DNA of 64,000 bases from Rostratula benghalensis (Eukaryota; Chordata; Aves; Charadriiformes; Rostratulidae). Location of the stretch: positions 560,341 through 624,340 of the forward strand of contig VXAI01000274.1 in assembly GCA_013399305.1 (NCBI GenBank). Direction: 5' to 3'. Of this stretch, positions 36,410 through 50,100 are shown one piece after another. How positions within the stretch are numbered: the first letter of the stretch is position 1; each line of letters opens with the position of its first letter. Position numbers and translations under genes: made by a program. Below the pieces are notes generated by a model. That model did not search any database. It had not been told where the DNA came from and saw nothing but the letters and a program-made list of their open reading frames with translations.

Positions 36410-37489
36410 CATCCCGTTCAGCTGCAGAGAAGAGTGAAAGAACCATCCAGTTACAAGGTGCCCCAGCAATTTTTACTTCAGGGGAACAGCTAGAGCGTGT
36501 ACCAAGGAGAAGGTATGTTGTGAGACATGGAACGAAGCTGGGATACTCCTGAAATCATTGGGTTTTATATGACTGAAGGTGCATTGTTGACATGTAAGAA
36601 AAAAATACTCCTCGTACTTCAGCATCTAAGAGGGTGTTTGGGATTTCTGTTTATCCTGGACCATCCTACTGCACCGAGTAATTTAAAAAGCAAAAGCCAA
36701 CCTCCTTGTATAAATATACTCAAGTGACTGGCTTAAAGGAGGATAAAGTGCAGAGATTGCCTCAAGGGCTGCTAATACTCTTCTGGTTTATACAGAAGTA
36801 AAGAATTTGGGATTTAAAGCTCCGACTAGAGAAAAGCAGCATGATAAAAAGTAGAAAACATGGCTAAGTACAATACTTATTTGTCTTTTACTGTACAGGC
36901 TGGTAGAGAAAATAAAAAATACAGTCAAATAAAAGATTACAGGCCAAGCTTTGGTTTTGTATTTACAGGTATGTATAAAGTATAAACAGCATCTTGAAAC
37001 TTACAAAAATGAAATTTCTGCACTACTGTGCACTAAAACACATTAAAATAACTTAATTCTGCTTTAAATAAAGCAAAAATGAAAACCAGAGAAACAAAAT
37101 GCCCAAGGTATTGAAAAAAAAAAATTTTGTGATGTTTCTTTCCATGGGAATCCCCTCCACCACTCGAGCACCTTTCCCACATTACTTGGAATACTAAGGA
37201 TGCCTTTCCCTCCCCCAGAACACTGCATCCTCCTCGTAACTGCTCCGAAGGGATGAACTCATTTACAGACCTTGGCCAACGTAATCTATTTTTGTTCCAC
37301 AATAAATTAAAATAACTTAATAATCCTTTACAGCTGGTTTTGTGGGGAAGAAAAAAAATGTATTAGTGCACAAAATCAGATAGTAGTTTTCCTGCAGCCT
37401 CCATGATTTTACTAGTTTTAAAGCAAAGTAAAAGTTGGTTGAATTTTATGCGGACTTCAAATGAATGTTTAAATATAGTGCCGAGAAAG
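36410..37489 (-). other. TIAM2: TIAM2 3' UTR (inferred)
   Basis: AT-rich sequence between the TIAM2 stop codon and the first minus-strand AATAAA. Short open frames on both strands here have no recognisable content. The extent depends on which poly(A) signal is used. Confidence 0.5.
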
Positions 37490-38133
37490 CTAGGATTTCC
37501 CATGCCTCTCCACAGCTTCATAAAAACAGTCCTCATTAACTACAGATGTTAAACTCTGGACACTAAATTCTCTCTCCAAAACAGAGTTCAGATCCAGGTT
37601 TGAAGCTTCAGAGTGGCTGTCGAGGGACTGGTGACGTTCTTGCATTGCTGCTAAAGTTCCCCTGTTGCGCTTTGTGCTGTTCACTTTTCTCTTCACTGGG
37701 CAGAAATGGCCACGCACCAGTTTGGGATGCTCTGCTGTCTCGAAGCCATCTCCTTCCTCATTTTCAGCAGCCTGATCCCGTTCAGAGTCAGTACTCGGTT
37801 CCTCCGAAATCTTCAGCCGCTGGAACTGTATTTCAATGTCTTTCGTAGGGCTGCCCTTCTTCAGGCTCTGGTAGTCATCGTCATCCTCGTCGTCGCTGAG
37901 GATATCGGACTCTTTCACGAGGACACTGGAGAAGTGGGAGGTGCAGCTCTGGGGGTGTTTCTGGGGAGAGGAGCGCTTGGGCTCCTGCGTGCTCTCGGCG
38001 GTGTGGCAGCTGCTGCTCTGGGTGCTGCTGCTCAGGCTGCACTCGTCAGAGTCCTGGAAGGTGCCTTTCCCCGGGTCACCGTTCCACTCGCTGCTGGAGG
38101 AATTCTTCAGTACCTTCAAGGACCTCGTGGAAG
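37490..38133 (-). CDS. TIAM2: TIAM2 last coding exon (C-terminal tail)
   Basis: Acceptor CTACTGCACAG lies at 38134 and above; the TAG stop is at 37490-37492. Encodes [16 protein letters not shown], a long serine-rich, probably disordered tail with an acidic [17 protein letters not shown] stretch, [38 protein letters not shown], and the terminal [18 protein letters not shown]...HGKS. The order of these blocks matches human TIAM2. The + strand open frame opposite it is a shadow. Confidence 0.95.
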
Positions 38134-41100
38134 CTGTGCAGTAGAAAAAGGCAGTTTTATTTTAATTTTATTTTTTTTTTTTCAGCAAAACAGCAGCTGG
38201 TTAATACCGTCTGCCTCAACAGCCCCCAATCATCCCGGGTCAGACATGTCAACTTTCTGACACCAACAGTGTGATCCCCTGCCAGAGCTTTCATTCCACC
38301 CACCCCAGGGCTATATACTTCCTTTCATGTGAAATTTATACAAAAACCTCCCAAAATGGTAGCAGTGATTTACACACATCCACAGGGAAGTGAGATTCAT
38401 GCAGGCACCCCAAGCGCTGGAGGGCCAGGCTGTAGGTGGGAGTTGAACTGTCCCGGTTCCTGTGATGTTAAGGGGATTTTTACAAACAGCTAAACCAATG
38501 GAGAATTTGAAATACTTGTAGCTTCTCGTTTAACTAAAACATCTGAAGGTGGTACTTAATTAGGGGATCTGCTGGGATGCAGATTTAGTGCATTGGAAGA
38601 AGCAAGGCCCCTGCTTTTTGCCAGTTGTTTTAGCTTTAAACGTTATTAAGGCTGAGCTAAAGAGAGCCCAGAGGAAAGAACACTAATACTGCGTGCCAAA
38701 GGGAGTCCATTTCTTTCAGCAAAATTAATTTTGGGTCTTATTAACTCTTCCCCCCACATCACAGTGTGGGGGGGTGGCAGCGAGGTTCCTTATTGGGCCT
38801 GACCCTTGTCACGCACTGAGTTATGGGAAAACACTGCTGCCTCCCCAGCCCAAAAAACAAGTGGGATTTGTGGGTCTGGCACACAAAACACTACAGTCAT
38901 TGGGAACCTTCTGCCAGCTCTGGAGTCCAGGCTCCTTCATTCAGCTTTGAGAGGAGTTTCTTACCCAGTTTGGCTGTGGCAGGTACACGGTTCTTGAGTG
39001 GGACAAGGCGGTCTTTACACGTCCTCTCCAGCGGGAGCTCACATTTTATGTGCCGCCTGAAATTCTCCCGCAGAATAGAGCGGATCACCTTCACCATGTT
39101 CGTCTTGTTCTCGCAGTCACTGCAAGTTTAAGAAAACAGATAACATAATTTTCCTCTCTGAAGTAAGACACCGTGGGGATAAAATCTGCCTTCCTCCTTT
39201 CTGCTGATGCACTTTAGCGCAGCGGGGGTTTTCAGCAGGTTTTGCAGCTGATGTCACCGTGTTGGCCACTTTTGCACACTCGGTGTTTTGAGATCTTGGT
39301 TACTTCCTCTTAGAAACACTGCCTGAAAAGTTACTTCCCTACCAAAGGAACACCCCTTAAGTGGTCTTTATCTCCGAAGGTAATTTCTACTGTCCAACTG
39401 AGAATCTGATGAAATCAGTTGTGTTGCCCCTATCGTACTGGAATTTATGATCCTCTGGCTGTGCAGGCTGCTGATGTGGGATTGCTGTGCCAAACACACT
39501 CCCATTTTAAATTCATAGAATCACAGAAGGGTTAGAGTTGGAAGAGACCTTAAAGATTATTGAGCTCCAAGCCTGTCCCCTGCCATGGGCAGGGACACCT
39601 CCCACCAGAGCAGGTTGCTCCAAGCCCCATCCAGTCTGGTCTTGAACACCTTCAGGGATGGGGCATCCACAACTTCTCTGGGCAATCTGCTCCAGTGCCT
39701 CACCACCCTCACAGGAAAGAATTTCTTCCTGAGATCTAATTTTTCTATTTCTAATTTTTTCAATTTAAAACCATTATCCCTTGTCCTACGACTACATTCC
39801 TTGATAGAGTCCCTCCCTATCTCTCCTGTAGCCCCCTTTAGGTACTGGAAGGAGCTAGAAGGTCTCCCTGGAGCCTTTTCTTCTCCAGGCTGAACAATGC
39901 CAACTCTCTCAGCCTGTCCTCAGAGGAGAGGTGCTCCAGCCCTCTGCATTTCTACACCTTACACAGTTACACTGCTGTAGTGCCTGCATTCACAGAGAGC
40001 CACGTTAGAAAGTGCTGATGCAAAGGTCATGTGGGGGAAAATATTTTATTTTTTTAACTCCATTGATGTGATTTGTCAAATACAAACCTCCCCCTAAAGC
40101 TTACCTGCTGCACAACTGAAAAATTGTTTCTGGCCTGCCTTCTAGTTCTGACTTGGTGTGAATCAGTTCCCAGACACAGCTGTTCTCTGTTCCTGTGTGT
40201 GGAAGGAAACATTATTTTGGTATGTACTTCACAAAACCTTCAGCATCAGAAAGACCCACGTTGAGCTGCTCTTCTGAAGGCAGTGTTAACACAGGCATGG
40301 GTGGGTCCACAGAAGATCTCACCCGAGGTAGAACCCAAAGGGAAGTCCCCTGATCTCTCCTGTTGCAGCAGCCTGGCCAGTGCTGCCTTTGATAATGTGA
40401 CTTTCTCAGGGAGCCACTTTCCCCAATTCTGACTGTTTCTCGTTGCCTTCCAGCCTTGGAAGGCCTTCTCCCAAGTGCACAAAGCACTAAACACCTAGTG
40501 ACGCTTCACAGAAGGTACAGAACTGGATAGGATCATAAAGATCAACTCCAAGGGAAAATAAAATCACAGGCCAGTGCTGCAAATTACACAGTCAACTCTC
40601 CTACATCTGGGAAAACCCAAGGGTTGGCACACACACAGCATTAAGGGTGTCACCAGGATGTCACCCATGGCCTGTTCATGGGGGGTTCCCATTCTGCCAC
40701 TCCTTCACACCATGTTGCACCCTCCTGAACTCGTGGAAGAAGCCAACATACCGAATGAAGAAAGTCCATTAACGCATCACGCCTCTGCCCCCGGAGTACA
40801 GAGACAACAGCAGACACTATTTTGTCTACACCTGCCTGTTTCCAGAGGCTCCAAAAAGGCACGTGGAAGAAGGGGTGTGACTGAATCCTGGAAAAGGATT
40901 CATTCCTGAAGTACTAGGGACATAAAGTATTATTAAAGTACCTGCAGTGTTCCCCAGTCGGACTTGAAGAGCAGATAAAGGAATCAGCCAACGAAATTTA
41001 AACGGGTCCAAGTCACCATAATTATGTGTGGCACGAACATTAGCAGGCTGCAAAAAGAAAAACAACGTGGATATTTCTAAGAAGTAAAAATAAAAAAAAA

Positions 41101-44100
41101 AAGTGGGGTATTTATGTGTTAGTCTTAAAAGACCTGCCTCTGAAGAGAAGCTAAATTTATTGGACTTTTTCCTTCAGTGCCCTAATATGTGCTTGCAAAT
41201 GTAGTTGAAATGGTGATAGATACAACCTTTGGAATTTGTAATTGCTTCAGCTTTCAAAAGCACTTGTTTTTAATGGATAAAAGTAATACTTTGCATTTAA
41301 GTACTACCAGGGAATGAGTGTCCTGCGAAGGAACCTGCAGACTGTGGATGAGCAGAATACGTTAATCACGTAGCTGCTGCTCCCACTTTAGAGCCCCTCC
41401 ATCTGTTCTGATAAGCACGGCACAGAACTTCCCCGCTGGAACTCAGGACATACAACTTGCTACTTGACTTCAGCATTCCATTTTTGTAGAGGGGGGCCAG
41501 GGGAGTTTGTTGAGTTAATAATGCCCCTTCTCCTTTCTTTCCAGGTGATTGAAGGTCAATAAAGAGAGGTCTTTAACCTCCACAATGCGTTAAGGTAGGC
41601 CATGGTAACCGCCATCTGGAAGGATGAATGGTTCCTTTGTGGCAGTGTTTCATATTCCACCTGACAGAACTAAACATGGGGCTCACACAGAGAAGATGCT
41701 GCTGCTGCTGCTTACTAAAGAAAAAATGTTTATTGCTCCTCAGATACTGAGCACTTGTGTTAGCTGGGGTAGCTGGAATTCCAGCCTAGTGAGGGAAGGT
41801 AGCGTTTCACTGCAGTCACTGCCCCATCTCACACCACAGCAGGATCCTGTGCAGAAACACCCATCACCTCCACTGAGGCCAGACTTACCATTTTCTTTTT
41901 CAGTTTGTAGTTCTCCTTATACACCAGTATTACAGCCCTCTTAAAAACTAAAAAAAGAGAAGAAAGAAAATTGTAAATTACAGGTGTAATATTCAATGAA
42001 AATACTATCTTGGAGAAGCTTGTGATTGTAGTTAGAGGAATGTGAAGGATGAGGCACACAGATTGGAAAGCACCCATCCTGTTGCATCAAGATGACAACT
42101 GGGGTTTTTCATCCTACACTTGTTCAGGCAATGGCAGTAATCTTGCCTCAGATTTGGTTCTGAACATTTAGGGTGAAGCCATTCTGCACCTTTATTCTGA
42201 AACTACCAGCAGCCTGTCTCCTGTACATGAAGCAGTCCTCACCTAAACAAATACAGTAGAGGTAGGTTAGATGCAAAGCATCAGATTTTCTTTTTGTACT
42301 CAGTGGACATTTTCAAACAGTGTGAAGGGCCTGTAGCAAGAGGGCTGTAAAAGAGGACACAAATTCTGTTCTTCCAGCAGTTCAGCATTTGCTTAGTTGG
42401 GGAGTCAAACATCTCAATTCCTGCTTTTCCATTTGCAGGAGTTCTCTGGCTTCCACAACACCCGACTGGAGTGGCTCAATAGCACTACCTAATCTTTCAG
42501 CCTCCAGGGAGGCAGGGACATGTTCGCTCTCATCTGTAAGGAGGAACAAAAACGTGGGCATTGAAGCTGCAGCTGAAGCAGGGGAAAGCTCTGCAGGGCA
42601 GTCCTGGATCCCAGATCGAACTGAAGGGCAGTGTAGCTCACACATCCACATTTCCTTCCAGCAGAAGAGGAGAGAGGGGCAATGGCACGCAGTTGAGTCT
42701 CATCCCCACCTGAAGCCAGGATGCAGCTGAAGCGAGCACAGCATTTACCCCAGAGCTTGGCAGTTTCCCTCAGTTCCAACCATGAGGTGCATTTTTTAAG
42801 CTGCCCACACAGGGTTTGAAGTGAGAACAGAACTGGGCTTTCCCAATTGTCTGCCATTCATTCCTAAGTGTCCTGCTGGGAAGTGTCTGGCATTCATGGA
42901 TCACTGCAAAGCCCACCCAAGGAACCTGGGAGGTGGCTCCTGTTTGCTCTTCTGTTAGAAGCATCCCCTCTCCCTCACTTGTCCTGCTTCCCAGGGAAGG
43001 AATGTGCCACAACCCCAAGAAAGAGAAACCTGCCTCTCATCAACCTGAGCTGCTCTGTGGGTGTTTATCCAATGACATTTTAAATAAATACTTTTTAAAG
43101 GAATGGACAAGTGCCCAGAATGTTTCACTGGACAATTTGATTAGGTAATTATTAAATGATTAATGATATATATACCATTAATTGAAGCTTCAGGTTGTAT
43201 GCTCTCATTTCCACATTCATTTCTCATGTTAAAATCACCTGGGTGGGGATTTTGATGCAGTAGCTGCCAAGCAGAGGTTAGCCTCAACTCCCCAGAGTAG
43301 AACAAATCACTGTATTCCTACCAGTCCTCCTTTGAAAGCCTGGTTTAGCAGATTGTTCTAAAGAGCATATTGTCTCTTGAAAACCACTGATTTCCATAGT
43401 TTGCATATAGGCAGGAGAGCAGCTGAGGTTGGCTCACAGAGCAAACAGCAAATAAACAAATGGAAACTTTTCACTTTTTGTATTACAAAACATATAAATG
43501 CATATTTTCCGATGGCTACAGGGAAAGGAGGTGGTGGCTTTCGTCTTGTGAGAAGATTTAATGTGGTAATCTTTAGATTGGAAAAAGCAGAGTCCTTAAG
43601 GAAGACACTTACCAAACACTGTAAGTTCAAGGTCTTTCCTTGCTTTGCCCAGTGATGGGAAAGGATTCAGCCAGGAAACTGTAGAGTGCATCAGAAGTTC
43701 TCCCATGGAAAGCTCTGTCACCTGTATTAAATTATAACAGTAGATAATATAAATAAATATTATAAACATATGCATCAGTGCTGTGATTCACATGTGAACA
43801 AAATGTTAATGACTACACATCAATAACTTTAAGGATCTGTGTTTTCTGTATTTGCACATAGAGAGAAAGGCAGAGAGATCTTTGCTATGGCAGGAAAAGT
43901 GTGAGTAATCCCCTTTTAAAAACAGGTAACAACTATAAAAATAGTATAATAGCCCCTAAATTGAGGGAGATGGATAGAAGTTCTTACTATTAATAATTTA
44001 GGAGAATATTAAGTTGATCTGATGATCTGTCACTTACATATAGCCAGTTGTGAACTGGCTGATTCATTAGCTGGAAGTATCTTTAATTTCTATAGAGTAA

Positions 44101-47100
44101 TTAATATTAATGCCAATGGCAGACTTAATGGTGGTCTTGTACTCTTCTTGACACAACGTAGCACTGTGAAGAAACTCCTAGGCTGTCAGGTTTTGTTTAG
44201 CCATAAATGATGGGAAACCAGGTAGCTGACAGGGGCGATTTGGCTTTTACTGGGAGGAAATAAACCAACCGAGCTGACGTTTTTTCTGTCTGATCTTCAC
44301 CTTTACGGATTTGCTCCGCTTAATGATCGTTTGATGTAAATAGCAAAGTTGAGACCTTGCTGCCCCAGTTCTGGGAGATGCGTGCACAGAGTCTGTTTAA
44401 CTAATGGTTTTTGCTCTGACAAATACCCGTGGATGCCTCAGCACTGCAAGTGTAGAGAATGAGAGTAACAGACCTTAATGTGAAACCCCTCAAATTGCCA
44501 TTTTCATTTCTACGGGTGAAAAAATATCTTAAGAACTTAAGAACTCTATAGCATAAAATCTGGCTGCCTCAGGGCATGGGTAATCTCTGCAACATTTGAG
44601 AAGAGGAGGATTTTTCCTACTGAGAATTCTGTCTGCTCCTGCTTGCAATCCCTGCCAGTCCAGAAGGCACCTCTGGCAGCTGTCTGAACATTTTACCGTA
44701 CCCTACTGACAAAAAGAAACTTGACAGGCAGATATGGAATGAAAGTCAAAACACTAAAGGAGAATGGAGGAAACCCAGCACAAATAAGTTCCCAAAAGTA
44801 ACTCAGGAAGAGATAAAACACCCAGTGGCAAGCGAGATAATGCTTCAGGAGTGAATAAAACATGTTCCTTCTCTTACCTCCTTCTCTGTTCCACTTTGAT
44901 CTGCAACCAGTTGGTCAAATACAGTGCCATAATCTTCATATATCTTCTGCATCTCATTGATGTGACTTGCTACTTTTTCCATGGCCTTCAGTGCTTCTAT
45001 AAGGTTTAAAAATTTAAATATTTTCTAAACATGACATTTTTCAATGAATTCCACTTGAGGCAGGCAAAACAATACAGTGTTCCTGAGGACTGGTGAACAG
45101 AATTCTAGCTTTACATCGGTGCTTTCTGACAGCCACAGTAGAAAGTATGTTCCTTACTCAGAGTAAGTGAAAAACACTCATCTGGTGTCTTAAGTGCCTG
45201 AAAAGACTGTGATAAACATTGCAGCGATGAGCCCCCAGAGATACAAACATTCCCATCGACGTGAGAGTAAACACCATTAGGTTTTACATCTTGTATGTAC
45301 AGGGCCACTGCTATCTCTACAACCTACACCCGGGGTAGGGGAAGTCGTCTGATGAGCTTTAATAGAAACCAATTGCATTTGGCTTGCCACAGAACAGACA
45401 AAGAAATACAGTGCTAGGTCACACAAGCTCCTCATGGACTGCAACCATTTGCCAGCTTTTGTTTCCTTTTTTTTTTTTTCTTCAGCAAGAATGACACTAG
45501 ATTTCATTAGACTTCTGCGTTGATTCAGAAAGGAGTTGGAGAAGGGCACTTTGTTTCTTCAGTCCTGCCAGCTCTTAATGGGGCAGCCTTTTAGTACTTT
45601 GGCATCCGTCCTGACCCGCGTGTAAGTCACCCCCAGCTTGGTTGCAAGGGCAAGGGAACAGTATGAGAAGCTCCCTCTGAAGTCAGTAACAGCCTCATGA
45701 CTTTTTGCTGACAAGTATATTTTGCCTGAATCTATTTTGCTAAAATGAAATCAATCCATAAAATAAATCTCCAGACTTCCATCCACCAGATGCTGACAGA
45801 CCTGAACTGGAATTTGCCAGGATGAAGACTCAAGCAGGCGGGCCTAGAAAAGCAATCAACTCTAATATATATTAGACAGGCAAGTCTTTCTATGTGGGAA
45901 GACTGCAAAGCTTCAACACAGGTCCCTCCTGTTCCAGCAAGAGTGACAGGCAAACTGCAAACAACTAAAATTTCTTTCTGTGGCATTGTTAAGCTTTGAC
46001 ACATCACAAGAACTGAGTAATAGCCACAAGATGGAGCTTTGGTCTATTTCCCAAATGGCAGGGGGAGGAGAGGGGAAGAAAAAACCCAAAACCCAAAACT
46101 ATGACCTGACATGCTCTTGAGCAAGAATTGAGGAGAAAGATCCCATCTGCCATGGCAAATCCTGGCCATATCTACTTCTCAAAAGGATTTGGACACACCA
46201 AGTAGGGCTTTTTTCTAAAAGCACAAAAAAGCTACTTATTATTTTTAAGGAGAGAAAGGAAATTCTCTCAAGGTTATGATGAATTCTGTGACTTTTACCA
46301 GAATGGCTACTTGCACCTTCAGAAAGGACTGGAAATAAAACTTAACTCATATTCATTCCTGTCAAAGAAAGAGAGAAGTTACCTGTCAAATGATAGTGCT
46401 CCTCACTCTCGTTATCCGTCAGAGACACCAGCTCTTTTAAAAGCAGAGGATATTTTAGCACTCTCTGAACAGGCTTTATGAGATAGGACTCCAGTGTAGA
46501 AGAGTGTTGCTTTGTGGGATTTCGAGCATCCAGAAAGGCCTTAAAGGCACTATCTGTTTTGGCTAGAGGTAAATAAGAGAGTTGGTCAGTTGAACATGGA
46601 AGTCACAGAAGCTGCAATAACTTGAAAGCACAGAACTGCAACGTGTAACCAGCACCAAAAGCCTCACCCTTTTCAATACTTCAAACAAAGGAGTTTACAC
46701 TATACATTTCATAATAATTTCCTGCATTAAATAAGATACATAAGGGTTAAGAGAGCAATTATATCAAGGTGACACTATTCCTCAAAGGAATTTTCCCACT
46801 GTGCTGCAGGCTGCTTCTGCATCAAAGTAATAAAGCGGTGGCAGAGGAAGTGATTCCTCAGTTACTTTGCCATTTGTTGCTTCTTTTTTGGAGCATGAAC
46901 TGAATCTGCAGACTTTTGAAAGATGTTTCTGCAGCTGATCAGGATGTTACAAAAGGGTTCTTAGCCCTTCAGTTCTGCACCATATTCAGCAGAGCCACAG
47001 ATCTTCCCTCTTCCTATTGAAAGATACCCCATTGCCTCGTACCGGTATTCTCTGCAAGTCAACAAGCTTTGTTACAGCAGGTCACTGCAGTTTAAAGTCA

Positions 47101-50100
47101 TGCAAATGAATTACAATAACAAAGACAATAAATTACCTCTCTCGAGGACTTTCTGAACTTTGATGTGGTTTGCACAGAAGCCACTGTACAGTTTAAAGTG
47201 GTCAGCATAATACAGAAAGGAGCCTCCGAGGGAAAACAGCAATTTCTGAAATCAACACAGGCAAAATATTAATCCATTACTAGACTCCTAAAGAAATGTT
47301 CAAGCAAATAACACAGAGGCTTAAATGCTGTGATTATTTGCTCTCTTTCTATACATATCCTATATTTATTTATATATGAAAATAATCATGATTATACTAT
47401 TGGTGATAGTAACTCCAGTTTCTGTATTTTCCTGGGCGTTGGAGTTCAGTCTGTTTAGGCCAAGGCTGCAATTTTCTCCATTCCTCCTAAGCAGGTAAGA
47501 CCCCTGCAGACACTTTGCCTTACTGGATCTTTCAAGCAGTACAGGAACAAAAATCAACAGACATGTAACAGGGTATCTTGTGCTGGGAAAACCCACGAGC
47601 AGTAGGAAGCAAGGCACAAAAGTGCCAAAGCACAAAGGGACAGTGTAAAACAAACACAGAGAATTGCTTTCCAACTGTTTCCCTTCTTTCAGGCAGGTGG
47701 TAATTACAGGGCACCTCTGATGCTCTTGGATGAAGGGGAGGTTGGGAAGATGTGGGAGGGACTGAATCACGAGGGAGATGTTTTTAGAAAAATGCTTGCC
47801 AAAGCAAAGATAAGAAAGAGGAGTAGTGAGGGAGGAAGAGGGGGAGGAGGAGAGCAGCCTTCTCCCCTCTTTTTAATCAGTGTTTGCTCCACAAAAGGCA
47901 GCAAGTGCCCAGGAGACCTGCCAGCAGTTTCGCCCGGTCCTGTGGCAGTGACTCCATCTCTGAGGAACCAACATTTTTCAGTTAGGGCAGGTCCTACATG
48001 GTGTCACCATGAGCGAGACAGCACAGCAAGGGACAGCCTGCAGCCATTTACACTTTGTAGGCCCTCTTCTTGGACATCACAACAAGGGCAATTCATGCAG
48101 CGCTTAACAGGAAAAGCTCCCAGTCTGTAGTGGGTGAACTGGGCGCAGCAGGGAGGAGCACAGGACAGGGCAGAATTGAGCCCAGTGACAATAACCTTTT
48201 TACAAAGGATTTCTGCATCATAAGCTTTTCTGGTTTGTGACATATTCAAAGTCTGCTCTACATCTTCCATGTTGCATTTTTTGCTGTGGGAAACAGGAGG
48301 ATAAAACCCAGGAAAAAATAACAATTGTCTTTCACTGCTGAATAGATGTCTGTAATCCAAAGTAAAGCTTCCAATATAAAAGCAACCAATAAGAAACCAA
48401 TATGAAGTTCTTAAAGCCAGATTTTTCACAAACATTTGCAGGCACCCTACCAGGTATTAAATGATGAAATATTTACCCGGAACTGTGATGGTGTTTCCAG
48501 TGTATTAAAATCTGAGGAAGAAGTTATTCCATCTTCCAGGGTCTCCAAAAACACCTTCTGGAAATCAAGCATTTCTGGCAGGCTGCCAAACAAGGACTCC
48601 ATCTGTGAACAACAGCAGGCTATGAAGTACAGCACCTCATGCCCCTAACTGTGGTCTTGAGAAAACAGTCCACTGGGAAGATGGGACATACAAAGAGGTT
48701 GCAAAGGACAATAACATCTTTGTTGATACTTTTCAAACAGGTTTTATAAAAAAAGAAAAGAAAAACTTACAAAAAAAGCAAATCTTTCAGAAGAATAATT
48801 ACCATTAAAAAAAAAAAAAAGTAAAGAAGTGACGCACACAGCAGACAGAAAGGCTCTGACTGGTGTAATTCCTGTTGTTATGTTTGCTGTTTGCTTTTTC
48901 TGTCGTGCTCTCAGGAGTGAAAAACCCAAATGCCAAGGTCTTAACCCACACAAGAACGAGAAAAAGCACATCCTTCAGTTATTCCCTCACCTCATCCTGG
49001 GTAAGGAAGGTTTCATTCTGAAGGGGTTCCAAGTATAGCTCGAAGAGGCAGCTCAAGTCCTGCAAGAAAGAGAACTCATTCACTTTTTATGTAAAGCTTT
49101 GAAGTTCTTTATACGACAAGTGTGGGATAGAGGTAATTTTCAGGAACAAACTAGAGATACAATTCCTTTTCTGTAACAAAAATCACCTGCGTGCTGTTAG
49201 CACTGAAGTGATTGCTAAATTAGATGCAAATTGGTTCCAGTGTAATGTTTTTGTTTCATCCTGAAGGCTTTACAACTTGATTATTACAAATTATATATTA
49301 GTATAGCATGAGAAGAAAACATACAGATTATTAATTTCTGAAGAGTCCATCCTTAAGAACAGCATTGACTGTTTTAATTGTGCATGTTAGATAAGCCATA
49401 TAAATAGCCACTCGTTCAAACATCAGTAGTAAAATCCAAAAAGAGGTGTAACGTTTTCAACTCCTATTGGATATTAATGTGCTTGGCTATGTTGTTAGGG
49501 GAACATGATTGGGGCCTTTTTCAGCCACTTCTTCAAAGAATTGACTTTTGAAGACTTACTATCCCACCCCAAAGCACGGTGGCAGGGTTGAGGCCCACTT
49601 GCAGGGCTCTCTGTCTCCAAGAAGGGAAACAACAGAAATTTTTATGGAGAAGGAATAACCAGCATGTGCAACCTGTCAGGATTTTGCCTGCTGCAAAATT
49701 TCACATCCGTGACCTCCATGGTCATGCCTTCATTCAAGCAATTCCTCTATAAGAAACACATGTGGAGGGTCATGTTCTGTAAAGCTTCCTCAATCTTTAC
49801 AGCATATGGCTGCATTAGGGGTGGATGTAATAACAGCAAGAGACTGGGAATGTTTTATCTTCTTTTCCATATCCATTATTGCAGCAAGTACCAGTATCTC
49901 TAAGTATGTGTGTGGAGATCCAGCAAAGTAGTTGATTCCTCCTTGATGAATGAAATCAATGTCAATGAAATCAATGTTTTCATGTTTCTTTTGGCATCCA
50001 GTGACATGAATTTGGGGTTTATAAAAAGAAGAGATATACATCTAACAAATTCTGGACTTATCAGTCAGAGGAGAAATAACATATGTGTGATGCTACAACC

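Noticed and set aside
37600..38260. + strand open frames of 82-184 codons
   Set aside because: They are antisense shadows of the TIAM2 last exon, whose minus-strand frame matches the family end to end.
39557..39763. 68-codon minus frame with [20 protein letters not shown]
   Set aside because: It lies fully within a CR1 copy; the same peptide style recurs in avian CR1 tails.
42382..43148. Cluster of 70-122-codon frames on both strands in a TIAM2 intron
   Set aside because: No splice phase joins them to TIAM2, no family resemblance, mutual overlap in several frames.
47812..47854. Purine-rich tract as a triplex or regulatory element
   Set aside because: Interrupted by T and composed of simple GGA repeats; nothing ties it to a function.
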